Below, piece after piece: positions 46,734 to 56,684 of a stretch of DNA of 64,000 bases. Made by a program: the position numbers and the translations under genes. Within the stretch, counting starts at the first letter, position 1. The number at the start of each line of letters is the position of its first letter. The notes under the pieces are model-generated. The model saw nothing but the letters and a program-made list of their open reading frames with translations, did not search any database and was not told the DNA's origin. Origin of the DNA: Streptomyces sp. NBC_01233 (GTDB taxonomy: Bacteria; Actinomycetota; Actinomycetes; Streptomycetales; Streptomycetaceae); assembly GCF_035989305.1 (NCBI RefSeq), contig NZ_CP108514.1, forward strand, positions 6,614,501 through 6,678,500, given 5' to 3'.

Positions 46734-46826
46734 CCGACAGGGGAGCGCCACAGCGCTGAGAGTGCGGTATCCGTCATCCGCAGACCCTCTGAACCTCGCC
46801 CCGGTCATTCGGGGTAGGAAGTTCGG
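46734..46826 (+). promoter_or_regulatory. TPP riboswitch (THI box)
   Basis: Core elements are visible in order: GGGGAGC (46740-46746), the CTGAGAGTGCGG strand, ACCC-TCTGAACCTC, the CGGTCATTCGGGG hairpin, and TAGGAAG. P1 closes as CCGA (46734-46737) with TCGG (46823-46826). This is the conserved aptamer that binds thiamine pyrophosphate. It lies directly upstream of a thiamine ABC importer, the expected target. Thiamine pyrophosphate binding is predicted to lower expression of thiBPQ. Confidence 0.92.
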
Positions 46827-46845
46827 TCACCACTCAAGCTGTTGC

Positions 46846-46913
46846 GCCCTGCCCGGCGTCCGCTCCCGCAGAGCGCCGGGCAGGGCCGCGTCTTCTCCTG
46901 GACATCCCAGGAG
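46846..46913 (+). promoter_or_regulatory. Riboswitch expression platform: two hairpins, second over the ribosome site
   Basis: Hairpin A: GCCCTGCCCGGCG (46846-46858) with CGCCGGGCAGGGC (46874-46886), a 13-bp perfect stem. Hairpin B: CTCCTGG (46895-46901), loop ACATC, CCAGGAG (46907-46913); its 3' arm contains the AGGAG (46909-46913) of the thiB ribosome site. Hairpin B can therefore block ribosome binding, and hairpin A may act as terminator or antisequestor partner. How they switch with the aptamer is inference. Confidence 0.6.
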
Positions 46914-46923
46914 GAATTCACCA

Positions 46924-48021
46924 GTGAGCACCACCAAGAAGATCGCGGGCGCCGCGCTCGCGGCCGCGCTGGGCGTCACCACGCTCAGCGCCTGCGGCGG
47001 CGACGCCGAGGACAAGACCGCGGGCGCGAGCGACGCCCCCAAGTCCAAGACCGTGACCCTCGTCTCGCACGACTCCTTCAACGTGACCGACACGGTTCTC
47101 AAGGAGTTCGAGCAGCAGAGCGGCTACACCGTCAAGGTGCTGAAGTCCGGGGACGCCGGTGCGGCGCTGAACCAGGAGATCCTCACCAAGGGCTCCCCGC
47201 GCGGCGACGTCTTCTTCGGCGTGGACAACACCCTCCTCTCGCGCGCCCTCGACAACGGCATCTTCACCCCGTACGAGGCCAAGGGCCTGGCCGACGTGAA
47301 GCCCGAGTACGTCCTCGACAAGGAGCACCGGGTCACCCCGATCGACTCCGGCGACATCTGCGTCAACTACGACAAGGCCTACTTCGCCGACAAGAAGATC
47401 GCCCCGCCGCAGACGCTGGACGACCTGATCAAGCCGGAGTACAAGAACCTCCTGGTCACCGAGAACGCCGCGACCTCCTCGCCCGGCCTCGGCTTCCTCC
47501 TCGCCTCCGTCGGCAAGTACGGCGACGAGGGCTGGAAGGACTACTGGAGCAAGCTGAAGGCCAACGGCGTCGAGGTCGTCGACGGCTGGGAGCAGGCCTA
47601 CAACGAGCGGTTCTCCGGCTCCGCGGGCGGCAAGAAGGCCAAGGGCGACCGCCCGCTGGTCGTCTCCTACGCCTCCAGCCCGCCGGTCGAGGTGCTGTAC
47701 GGCGAGCCGCAGCCGGCCGAGGCTCCGACGGGCGTCGCCACCGGCACCTGCTTCCGCCAGATCGAGTTCGCGGGCCTGCTGAAGGGCGCGAAGAACGAGG
47801 AGGGCGGCAAGGCCCTGGTGGACTTCCTGGTCAGCAAGAAGTTCCAGGAGGACATGCCGCTCCAGATGTTCGTGAACCCCGTGACCAAGGACGCCGCGCT
47901 GCCGGAGCTGTTCACCAAGCACGGTGTGGTGGTCGAGAAGCCTGAGAACGTGGCTCCCGAGACCATCGCCAAGAACCGTGAGCAGTGGGTCAAGGCATGG
48001 ACCTCGCTCGTCGTGAAGTAG
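46924..48021 (+). CDS. thiB: Thiamine ABC transporter substrate-binding lipoprotein
   Basis: 365 residues from the GTG at 46924, 9 bp after AGGAGG. N-terminal lipoprotein signal: KKIAGAALAAALGVTTLSACGG with the LSAC lipobox. The mature part is a two-lobe periplasmic-binding-type protein (VTLVSHDSFNVTDTVLKEFEQQSGY, GDVFFGVDNTLLSRAL, DSGDICVNYDKAYFADKKI), which matches thiamine-binding ThiB. It is tethered outside the membrane and captures thiamine for ThiPQ. It is the first gene of the riboswitch-controlled thiBPQ operon and overlaps thiP by 25 bp. Confidence 0.92.
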   Translation: MSTTKKIAGAALAAALGVTTLSACGGDAEDKTAGASDAPKSKTVTLVSHDSFNVTDTVLKEFEQQSGYTVKVLKSGDAGAALNQEILTKGSPRGDVFFGVDNTLLSRALDNGIFTPYEAKGLADVKPEYVLDKEHRVTPIDSGDICVNYDKAYFADKKIAPPQTLDDLIKPEYKNLLVTENAATSSPGLGFLLASVGKYGDEGWKDYWSKLKANGVEVVDGWEQAYNERFSGSAGGKKAKGDRPLVVSYASSPPVEVLYGEPQPAEAPTGVATGTCFRQIEFAGLLKGAKNEEGGKALVDFLVSKKFQEDMPLQMFVNPVTKDAALPELFTKHGVVVEKPENVAPETIAKNREQWVKAWTSLVVK

Positions 48022-49732
48022 GCGGTACCAAGGGGTCGGGCGCGGCGTCGGGGGGCGCCGCGCCGGGTCCCGGCCCCCACGGGGGCGGCCGGGCGTCCGC
48101 CGTACGGCTCGCCCTGATGGCCGTGCCCCTGGCCTTCTTCGGGCTGTTCTTCGCCTACCCCGTGGCCTCGATCGTCGGGCGCGGCCTCAAGACCGACGAG
48201 GGCTGGCAGTTCGGCCGGATCGGCGAGGTGCTGACCCGGCCCGACATCGCCGGCGTGCTGTGGTTCACCACCTGGCAGGCGCTCGCCTCCACCGTGCTCA
48301 CGCTGCTGATCGCGCTCCCCGGCGCGTACGTCTTCGCGCGCTTCGAGTTCCCCGGCAAGCAACTGCTGCGGGCCGTGGTGACCGTTCCCTTCGTGCTGCC
48401 GACCGTGGTCGTCGGCACCGCCTTCCTCGCGCTGCTGGGACGCGGTGGACTGATGGACGAATCGATGGGGGTCCGGCTCGACACCACCGTCTGGGCGATC
48501 CTCCTCGCACACGTCTTCTTCAACTACGCGGTCATCGTCCGCACCGTCGGCGGGCTGTGGGCGCAGCTCGATCCGCGCCAGGAGGAGGCCGCCCGGGTGC
48601 TGGGCGCCGGCCGGTTCGCCGCCTGGCGGCGCGTGACACTGCCCGCGCTGGCCCCGTCGGTGGCCGCGGCCTCGCTGATGGTCTTCCTGTTCACCTTCAG
48701 CTCCTTCGGCGTCGTACTGATCCTGGGCGGGCCCGCGTACTCCACCCTGGAGGTGGAGGTCTACCGGCAGACCGCGCAGCTCCTGGACCTGCCGACGGCC
48801 GCCGTGCTGACGATGGTGCAGTTCGCCGCGATCGGCGGGATCCTCGCCGTGCACGCCTGGACCGTGCGCCGGCGCGAGACCGCGCTGCGGCTGGTGGACC
48901 CGGGCCGGACCACGCACCGGCCGCGCGGCTGGGCCCAGCGCACGCTGCTGGGCGGGGTCCTGGCGACCATCGGGCTGCTGATCGTGGCACCGCTGGCCGT
49001 GCTGGTCGAGCGGTCCTTCGACGCCCCCGGCGGATACGGCTTCGGCTTCTACCGGGCGCTGCAGGACGCGGGCGCCGGCGGCGGAACCTTCCTGGTGCCG
49101 CCGCTGGAGGCGATCTGGAACTCCCTCCAGTACGCCCTCGCCGCCACCGCGATCGCCCTGTTCATCGGGGGACTGGCGGCCGCGGCACTGACCCGGCGCG
49201 CGGGTACCTTCGTACGCGGCTTCGACGCGCTGCTGATGCTGCCGCTCGGGGTATCCGCCGTGACGGTGGGCTTCGGCTTCCTCATCACCCTGGACGAGCC
49301 GCCGCTGGATCTGCGGACCTCGTGGATCCTGGTGCCGCTGGCGCAGGCGCTGGTGGGCGTGCCCTTCGTCGTACGGACCATGCTGCCGGTGCTGCGCGCG
49401 GTGGACGGGCGGTTGCGGGAGGCGGCCGCCGTGCTCGGCGCGTCGCCGCTGCGGGCCTGGCGGGAGGTGGACCTGCCGCTGGTGCGGCGGGCGCTGCTGA
49501 TCGCGGCCGGATTCGCCTTCGCGGTGTCGCTGGGGGAGTTCGGCGCGACCGTCTTCATCGCGCGGCCGGACCAGCCGACACTGCCGGTGGCCGTGGCGCG
49601 GCTGCTGGGGCGGGCCGGCGAGATGAACTACGGGCAGGCGATGGCCATGAGCACGATTCTGATGCTGGTGTGCGCGGTGTCCCTGCTGGTGCTGGAGCGA
49701 CTGCGGCCCGACAAGACCTCCGGAGAGTTCTG

Positions 49733-49733
<1 letters not shown>
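47997..49733 (+). CDS. thiP: Thiamine ABC transporter permease (fused two-domain)
   Basis: 578 residues from the ATG at 47997; a GTG at 47985 is also in frame. About 12 membrane segments and two binding-protein-dependent transport domains, each with an EAA-like loop: EEAARVLGAGRFAAWRRV near 195 and LREAAAVLGASPLRAWREV near 472, which contact the ATPase. The duplicated single-chain arrangement is typical of thiamine/iron (ThiP/FbpB) permeases. The TGA overlaps the thiQ ATG (TGATG). Confidence 0.92.
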
Positions 49734-50770
<1,037 letters not shown>

Positions 50771-52015
50771 CTAGGGGCGGATGCCGTCGCAGGAGACCGG
50801 CAGGTGGCGGGGGCCGCGCAGGACCGCGTTCTGGCGGTAGGGGGGCGGGTCCTCCAACAGTTGCGGGTTCTCCAGCCGGCGGGCCAGCTCGCTCAGCGCC
50901 AGCTGGGCCTCCTGCCGGGCCAGCGGGGCGCCGAAGCAGCTGTGGATGCCGCTGCCGAGGCCCAGGTGCTGGATGTCCTTGCGGTCGGGGTCGAAGCGGT
51001 CCGGGTTCTCGAACCGCTTCGGGTCGCGGTTCCCGGAGGCCAGGATCAGCCACAGGGACGCGCCCTTGGGAATGGTGACACCGGCGACCTCGATCTCGGT
51101 GAGCGTGCTGCGCTGGGGCAGCAGTTGCACGGGCGGCTCGTAGCGGAGCAGCTCCTCGACGATCGGGACGGACAGGGCGGGGTCCTCGCGGAGCCGCTGG
51201 AGCACGTCCGGGTGGCGCAGCAGGGTCAGCATGCCGTTGGTGATGAGGTTGACCGTGGTCTCGTGGCCCGCGATCAGCAGCAGTGCGGAGGTGCTGAGCA
51301 CCTCCATCGTGGTCATCGAGCCGTCCGGGCCGTCCGCCGTCGCCAACTGCGACAGCATGTCGTCGCCGGGGTTCTTGCGGCGCTCCTCGATCAGCCCGGC
51401 CAGGTACATGCCCAGTTCCATGCGGGCGTCCATCGCCCCCTTGCCGTGCTGGGTCGGGTCCGCGTCCGGGTCGGGGTCCAGGCTGGCCGCGAGGGTCTCC
51501 GCCCAGACGTGGAAGCGCGGCTCGTCCTCGTGGGGCACCCCGAGCAGACGGCAGATGACCGAGACCGGGAACGGGTACGCGAACTGGTCGACCAGGTCGA
51601 CCCGGTCCAGGTTCCCCGTGGTGGCGATGCCGTCGATGAGCCCGGAGACGAGGCCGCCGAGCTCCTCCCGCATGTCGTGCACCCGGCGGGGGGTGTGCGG
51701 CGGCCCGAACGGCCGGTTCGTCATCCGCCGCAGGCGGTCGTGGTCGGGCGGGTCGAGCTTGAGGAAGGACGGCGGCAGGGTCGACCCCTCCTCCTCGCCC
51801 TGGCCCAGCGGATCGTCCCCGGTCGCCTTCAGGTTCTTGGCGTCGGAGCTGATCCGGGGGTCGTGCAGGAGGCTCTGGATCTCGTAGTACGTGCTGACGA
51901 CGTACGGGCCGTCCCCGTCGTGGGACACCGGGGTCTTGCGGAGCTCCTCGTACAGCGGATACGGATCGGCGCGGTTCGCGTAGTCGACGATCTCCCGCAG
52001 GATGGCTTGTGTCAT
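50771..52015 (-). CDS. Cytochrome P450
   Basis: 414 residues from the ATG at 52015. I-helix LLLIAGHETTVNL with the AGxET oxygen-activation motif; K-helix E-x-x-R in EELLRYEPP; heme ligand Cys360 in GLGSGIHSCFGAPLARQEA, where the usual FGxGxHxCxG Phe is Leu. A typical length for soluble actinobacterial P450s of the CYP105/107 type. It uses electrons from the ferredoxin and reductase encoded just downstream of the promoter side (ferredoxin-reductase-P450 order). No biosynthetic genes are nearby, so its substrate is unknown; a catabolic or detoxifying role is as likely as a biosynthetic one. Confidence 0.93.
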   Translation of the reverse strand: MTQAILREIVDYANRADPYPLYEELRKTPVSHDGDGPYVVSTYYEIQSLLHDPRISSDAKNLKATGDDPLGQGEEEGSTLPPSFLKLDPPDHDRLRRMTNRPFGPPHTPRRVHDMREELGGLVSGLIDGIATTGNLDRVDLVDQFAYPFPVSVICRLLGVPHEDEPRFHVWAETLAASLDPDPDADPTQHGKGAMDARMELGMYLAGLIEERRKNPGDDMLSQLATADGPDGSMTTMEVLSTSALLLIAGHETTVNLITNGMLTLLRHPDVLQRLREDPALSVPIVEELLRYEPPVQLLPQRSTLTEIEVAGVTIPKGASLWLILASGNRDPKRFENPDRFDPDRKDIQHLGLGSGIHSCFGAPLARQEAQLALSELARRLENPQLLEDPPPYRQNAVLRGPRHLPVSCDGIRP

Positions 52016-52050
52016 GACGGGTCCTCGTGATCCTCGGGGGGAGGGCGCGG

Positions 52051-53457
52051 TCAGTGGCGCGCGGGGGTGAAGGTCATCTTCCGGTCGGCCGGCGAGTAAC
52101 CGCTGAGGGTGATGGTCGGCCCGTGCGAGGGGATCGAGGGGTCGGGGAAGTCGGCCGGCACCGGCTTGTTCCCCTCCGGCCTGCGGTCCACCGTGGTGAA
52201 CGGCGGGGGGAACGGCGCAGTGGTCTCGATCTGGTGCTCGTAGAAGGGGAGCCACCGACAGTTGTCGAAGGTCACGGCGGCGATCACGCGCCCCTGGTAC
52301 CCGTACACGGCCACGAACCGGCGCTCGGTGAGCGAGCCCTGCATGACGAGGAGTTCGGTCCCCATCGGCGGCACCCCGACCGACTTGATGTTCACGCCGA
52401 ACTGGGAGGACCAGAACGCCGGAACCCACAGGTGGGGGCGGCGGTCCGCGCTCTCGCTGAGCATGTTGTGCGCGGCGGTGTCGGCCTGTGCGACGGCGTT
52501 GCCCCAGTGCTCCAGGGAGAGGAACTGGTAGCCGAACAGGGCGTGCGGGGAACGGGCCACGTCACCCGCCACGTAGATGTCGTCGGTGACGATGCCCCGG
52601 ATGTCGAAGGCCCGGCAGCCCGCGTCACAGGCGATGCCGCGGGGCCCCGCGCCCAGTCCGGACCCGGTGAGCCATTCGGTGTTGCGCTGCGCGCCGAGCG
52701 AGACGACCACCACGTCGGCCTCGATGGTGGATCCGTCGGAGAGGTGGGCGGCGCGGACCCGGCCGGCGGGGTCGCCCTCCAGCCGGGTCACCATGACCCC
52801 GGTGCGCAGGTCGACCCCGTTCTCGCGGTGCATCTCGGCGGCGACCTCCCCGATGACCCCGCCGAGCGCGCCGACCAGGGGCGCCGAGCCCCGTTCGGCG
52901 ACGGTGACGTCGAAGCCGCGTTCCCGGCAGGCGGAGGCGATCTCGGACCCGGTGAAACCGGCTCCGATGACGAGTACCCGGCGGGGACCGGCGGCGAGGG
53001 CACGTTGGAGTCCTTCGCCGTCGTCGCGGGTGCGCAGCACGAAGACTCCCTGCAGGGCGCCTTCCTCCTCGTTGGGCCAGGGCCGCGCGCGGACCCCGGT
53101 GGCGATCAGCAGCCGGTCGTACTCGACCTCGTCGCCGTTGCCGAGACGGACCCGGCGGGCGGCCATGTCCAGGCCCGTGGCGGGGACCCCGAGCCGCCAG
53201 TCGGCGTCGATCGCCCGGCGCCGGGGGAGCGCGGTGTGTTGCGCCACCGCGTTGCCCAGCAGGACCTGCTTGGACAGCGGGGGCCGGTCGTACGGCTCGT
53301 ACGGTTCGTCGCCGATCATCGTCAGCGAACCGGCGAAGCCCTTCTCGCGCATGGTCTCGGCGGCCCGCAGACCCGCCAGCGAGGCCCCGACGACGACGAT
53401 GCGGCCCTCCCGCTTGAGGTGCTCCAGGGCCCCGTCGCGTGATCGTTGAGCAGTCAC
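52051..53457 (-). CDS. FAD-dependent ferredoxin reductase
   Basis: 468 residues from the GTG at 53457. FAD-binding GRIVVVGASLAGLRAAE (a GxSxAG variant), NAD-binding VLVIGAGFTGSEIASAC, and the FAD contact DDIYVAGDVARSPHALF. This is the CamA/PdR-type reductase. The C-terminal ~90 residues extend beyond the common ~410-residue reductases with a PxxF-rich tail (FYEHQIETTAPFPPPFTTV). It passes electrons from NAD(P)H to the ferredoxin encoded upstream. Its start overlaps the ferredoxin stop (GTGA), so the two are co-translated. Confidence 0.92.
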   Translation of the reverse strand: MTAQRSRDGALEHLKREGRIVVVGASLAGLRAAETMREKGFAGSLTMIGDEPYEPYDRPPLSKQVLLGNAVAQHTALPRRRAIDADWRLGVPATGLDMAARRVRLGNGDEVEYDRLLIATGVRARPWPNEEEGALQGVFVLRTRDDGEGLQRALAAGPRRVLVIGAGFTGSEIASACRERGFDVTVAERGSAPLVGALGGVIGEVAAEMHRENGVDLRTGVMVTRLEGDPAGRVRAAHLSDGSTIEADVVVVSLGAQRNTEWLTGSGLGAGPRGIACDAGCRAFDIRGIVTDDIYVAGDVARSPHALFGYQFLSLEHWGNAVAQADTAAHNMLSESADRRPHLWVPAFWSSQFGVNIKSVGVPPMGTELLVMQGSLTERRFVAVYGYQGRVIAAVTFDNCRWLPFYEHQIETTAPFPPPFTTVDRRPEGNKPVPADFPDPSIPSHGPTITLSGYSPADRKMTFTPARH

Positions 53458-53714
53458 CGTGCGCCTCCGGAACCGGCGGCGCCGGCCACGGCGTCCGGGG
53501 TCGGGACGTGCTTCATGTCCTCGTCCGTGAGCTCCAGGAGGATCGCGCCGACCGGGCACGCGGCCACGGCGCGTTCGACGTTCTCGCGCTGCTCGGCAGC
53601 GGCCTCCGGGTTGTAGAGCAGCGATTCGTCGCCGTGCATGGCGAAGACATCGGGAGCGAGGAAAGCGCACTGGGCGTATCCCTGGCAGCGGTTGAGGTCG
53701 ACGACAAGCCTCAT
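53454..53714 (-). CDS. [3Fe-4S]-type ferredoxin with Tyr in place of the second cysteine
   Basis: 86 residues from the ATG at 53714. MRLVVDLNRCQGYAQCAFLAPDVF and AACPVGAI give Cys10, Cys16 and Cys53 as cluster ligands, with Tyr13 where 4Fe-4S ferredoxins have a cysteine. This is the common actinobacterial P450-redox ferredoxin type. It is the first gene of the ferredoxin-reductase-P450 operon. The C-terminal ~20 residues are non-conserved and Ala/Gly-rich. Confidence 0.9.
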   Translation of the reverse strand: MRLVVDLNRCQGYAQCAFLAPDVFAMHGDESLLYNPEAAAEQRENVERAVAACPVGAILLELTDEDMKHVPTPDAVAGAAGSGGAR

Positions 53715-53848
53715 GACGGATCTGCCTTTCCCTCGGCTGTTCATCCCCGTCTCGCCCCCCGGAACCCCCGGTTCCTCCCCGCCCCACCAGCATGCACGCG
53801 GGACCCGGAGGCCGCCTGCCGGAGCACGGACCTCCAGGTCGGGGACGG

Positions 53849-54484
53849 TCAGGGCGGCGGACCGGACGGGCCGGTACGGGCGCTGCCGCGCCGGGCGCGC
53901 AGGATGTGCACGCTGATGATCAGGGCCCAGGCCGGGAAGAGCAGCTCGGACCAGGGCACGCCGGAACCGACCACGATCAGGACCAGGCCGACGACGGTGC
54001 CCAGCAGGGCCAGCGACCGCGGGAAGACGCCGAGCAGCCGCCCGATGGTCGAGGTCGCCAGGACGAAGACGGCGCCCATCCGCAGGGCGTACGTCGCGAG
54101 GAGCGTGTAGGAGTAGTGGCGGCCGAAGCTGGAGGGCGTGTCCTCGTTCAGCACGGTGCCCGCGGCCGCGGCGGAGACGAACAGCGTGGCCACGAAGACG
54201 AATCCGCTGCCGAGGAACACCGTGGCGACGAACCGGTCCTCGGCCTCACCCGTGTGGGCGCGCAGGGCGCCCATGAACCAGAGGAAGAAGATGCCCGCGA
54301 AGGGCACGATCTCCAGGGACACCTGGACCGCCCAGCGCTTGTCCGGGTCGATGACCGCGTGGGCGGCGTCGCCGGGGACGGCGATACGCATCAGGACGAT
54401 CGCCGCCCCGAGCAGCAGGGCGAAGCCGACCCCGGCCATTCCGGCGGCGCGCGGAGTCTTCAGCCGATCGGTCGTGGGCTCCAT
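53849..54484 (-). CDS. Predicted membrane protein of unknown function
   Basis: 211 residues, ATG at 54484. Five or so hydrophobic segments: GVGFALLLGAAIVLMRIAV, VPFAGIFFLWFMGALRA, VFLGSGFVFVATLFVSAAAA, a segment near LATYALRMGAVFVLA, and LLGTVVGLVLIVVGSGV. A conserved Arg/Glu pair lies between helices. I cannot assign a family with confidence. It is 364 bp upstream (in coding sense) of nothing obvious and follows the ferredoxin operon after a 134-bp gap. A small transporter or integral sensor is possible; no evidence decides. Confidence 0.75.
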   Translation of the reverse strand: MEPTTDRLKTPRAAGMAGVGFALLLGAAIVLMRIAVPGDAAHAVIDPDKRWAVQVSLEIVPFAGIFFLWFMGALRAHTGEAEDRFVATVFLGSGFVFVATLFVSAAAAGTVLNEDTPSSFGRHYSYTLLATYALRMGAVFVLATSTIGRLLGVFPRSLALLGTVVGLVLIVVGSGVPWSELLFPAWALIISVHILRARRGSARTGPSGPPP

Positions 54485-54580
54485 AAGCCCCTCGCTCTCT
54501 CCCCTGGTCCAGCAAGCGGCAGCCGCCGCCGCGCCACCACCAGGAGACGGCCGACCGGGTGACGCCGGCCCGCCGGCGGG

Positions 54581-55489
54581 TCAGCCGACCGGCTCCGGCA
54601 CCGGGCTCCCGGCCTCCTCCTCGGCACCCTCGTGTTTGCCGTACCAGGCGACGGCCACCGCGCCCGCGACGGCCAGGACGAAGCCGAGGACCGCCAGCCA
54701 GGCCAGTCCCGGGCGGGAGGCGTCACCGAGCCACAGCACGCCGATCGCGCCCGGGAGCACCGTCTCGCCGACGACCAGGGCCGCCGTGGCGCCGTTCACC
54801 GAGCCGATCTGGAGGGCGACCGTGTGCAGGTACATGCCACCGATGCCCGCCACCAGAATGGCGTAGAGGGCCGGGTCGGAGAGGAAGGTGCCGAGGTCGA
54901 ACGGGTCCACGCCGTCCAGGATCCGGACGCCGACGCCGAGCGCGCCGAAGCCCAGGCCCGACAGCAGGCCCGCCAGGATCGCCGCGCCGCCGCCGAGGAG
55001 GCGTACGGCGACCGTGCCGCCCACCATCAGCAGCAGGGTGATCCCCAGCAGCCACCAGTGCGTGGACATCGGCGCGTGGTGGCCGCCCTCGTGGCCCGCC
55101 GCCGTCGCCAGCAGCACCAGCGCCGTGCAGACGACGCCGATCGAGGTCCACTCCTTCCGGCTCAGCCGGATGCCCAGCATCTTCACGCTCAGCACGGCCG
55201 TGATCACCAGATTGGCGCTGATCACCGTCTGCGAGAGGAACAGGGGAAGGAGTCGGGCGGCCAGGGCGCCGAGCCCGAAGCCCACGAAGTCCAGGATCGT
55301 GCCGACGATGAATTCCCAGGTCATCGCCGCTTTCGCGGTGGACGACAGGTTGGGGCCGCCGTGGGCGGTCACCCCGGCGGCGGTCGGGGACATCCGGGCG
55401 GCGCGGCGCGATCCGACGGCTTGCAGCACGGATCCCGTGCCGTAGCAGATGGATGCCGCGACGGCGGTCAGTAGGCCTATGAGCACCAA
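54581..55489 (-). CDS. DMT/EamA-like transporter
   Basis: 302 residues, ATG at 55489. Nine to ten hydrophobic segments, with the MVLIGLLTAVAASICYGTGSVLQA start and NLVITAVLSVKMLGIRLSRKEWTSIGVVC segment typical of drug/metabolite transporters; a PGAIGVLWLGDASRP loop is near the end. The His-rich GHEGGHHAPMSTHW loop (about 133-146) is unusual for the family and might bind a metal. The exported compound is unknown. A near-perfect inverted repeat lies just upstream of the start. Confidence 0.8.
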   Translation of the reverse strand: MVLIGLLTAVAASICYGTGSVLQAVGSRRAARMSPTAAGVTAHGGPNLSSTAKAAMTWEFIVGTILDFVGFGLGALAARLLPLFLSQTVISANLVITAVLSVKMLGIRLSRKEWTSIGVVCTALVLLATAAGHEGGHHAPMSTHWWLLGITLLLMVGGTVAVRLLGGGAAILAGLLSGLGFGALGVGVRILDGVDPFDLGTFLSDPALYAILVAGIGGMYLHTVALQIGSVNGATAALVVGETVLPGAIGVLWLGDASRPGLAWLAVLGFVLAVAGAVAVAWYGKHEGAEEEAGSPVPEPVG

Positions 55490-55496
55490 GGGCTCC

Positions 55497-55542
55497 GTTC
55501 ACGTCTGGCAGGTTTTGCGGTACCTCTGCCAGACGTGTGAAC
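55497..55542. promoter_or_regulatory. Long inverted repeat upstream of the DMT transporter gene
   Basis: GTTCACGTCTGGCAG (55497-55511) and CTGCCAGACGTGTGAAC (55526-55542): 15 of 15 bases pair if a 2-nt AC bulge is allowed, with a 14-nt spacer. It lies 8-53 bp upstream of the DMT ATG. It could be an operator or, for the minus transcript, a leader hairpin; the convergent side holds the LOG gene end. Confidence 0.55.
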
Positions 55543-55566
55543 GGGCCGCGAAGTTGCTTCCGGAGC

Positions 55567-56658
55567 TCAGCTCATTGACGCGAGGACGCCGGGGACCTCG
55601 TCCACCGAGTCGACCAGCGCGATCCGGGACTCCATGGCGCGGCCGCGGGCCAGCGCCCGGAGCAGGGGCCAGGCCGGGAGGTGCTCGGTCCAGTGGGTGC
55701 GGCCGACCAGGATCATCGGTGCCGGCTCGCCCCGGGACCCGTAGTAGTTCGGCGTGCCGTTGTCGAAGATCTCCTGGACCGTGCCCGCCGCGCCGGGCAG
55801 GAAGACCACGCCCGCGGTGGACCGGGCCAGCAGCCCGTCCTCCCGGGTGGCGTTCGCGAAGTACTTCGCGATGTGCCCCGCGAAGGCGTTCGGCGGCTCG
55901 TGCCCGTAGAACCAGGTCGGGATGCCCACCGAGTCGCCGCCACCGGGCCAGCGCTCCCGCACGGAGAAGGCCGCGCGCGCCCAGTCGGACACCGACGGGG
56001 TGAAGGACGGGGCCTTGGCGAGCAGCTCCAGGGCCTCCGCGAGGGCCTCGTCCGGGGCCGGGGCCAGGTAGGCGCCGAGGTTCGCGGCCTCCATCGCGCC
56101 GGGGCCGCCGCCGGTGGCCACGGTCAGCCCGGACCGGGTCAGGGCGCGGCCCAGCTCCGCCGCGCCGCGGTAGTCCGTACCGCCGCGCGACATGGCGTGG
56201 CCGCCCATCACGCCGACGACCCGGGCGCCGACGAGGTGTTCGTCGAGGGCGTCCGACATGGCGTCGTCGTGGACGGACCGGAGCATGGAGGAGAAGACGT
56301 CGCCGTCGGCCTTGATCTCCTGGAACCAGGCGTAGGCCCAGGCGTCGGGGGTGGCCTCGTACCCGTCGGGCAGCCCGGCGAAGAGCTCCTCGGGCGTGTA
56401 GAGCAGGCCCCGGTACGGGTTGAACGGCAGGTCCGGGACGGGCGGGAAGACCAGCGCGCCGTCGGCGCGGACCTTCACCGCGGCGTCGGGCTCCATCGCA
56501 CAGCCCAGGAACACGGCCGCCGAGGTGTCGGCGGAGAGCAGGGCGAAGGTCCGCTCCAGCAGGTTGACCGACTGGATCCGGTAGCCGCTGAGCGAGCCGC
56601 GCGCCACGACCTGGTCGAATTCGGCGAGCGTCTCTATCCCGATGTCTGCGTTGACCAT
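55567..56658 (-). CDS. LOG family (putative cytokinin-riboside 5'-monophosphate phosphoribohydrolase-like) protein
   Basis: 363 residues from the ATG at 56658. The LOG Rossmann motifs are ARVVGVMGGHAMSRGG, LTVATGGGPGAMEAANLGAY, and VFLPGAAGTVQEIFDNG, the last a PGxxGTxxE variant with Ala-Ala in place of the usual Gly. The N-terminal ~150 residues (GIETLAEFDQVVARGSLSGYRIQSVNL) are a family-specific extension. LOG proteins cleave nucleoside 5'-monophosphates at the N-glycosidic bond; substrates in bacteria are mostly unverified. It is 27 bp from the end of the next gene. Confidence 0.85.
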   Translation of the reverse strand: MVNADIGIETLAEFDQVVARGSLSGYRIQSVNLLERTFALLSADTSAAVFLGCAMEPDAAVKVRADGALVFPPVPDLPFNPYRGLLYTPEELFAGLPDGYEATPDAWAYAWFQEIKADGDVFSSMLRSVHDDAMSDALDEHLVGARVVGVMGGHAMSRGGTDYRGAAELGRALTRSGLTVATGGGPGAMEAANLGAYLAPAPDEALAEALELLAKAPSFTPSVSDWARAAFSVRERWPGGGDSVGIPTWFYGHEPPNAFAGHIAKYFANATREDGLLARSTAGVVFLPGAAGTVQEIFDNGTPNYYGSRGEPAPMILVGRTHWTEHLPAWPLLRALARGRAMESRIALVDSVDEVPGVLASMS

Positions 56659-56684
56659 TCGGCCCACCCTAAGGGCTGCCCGCG

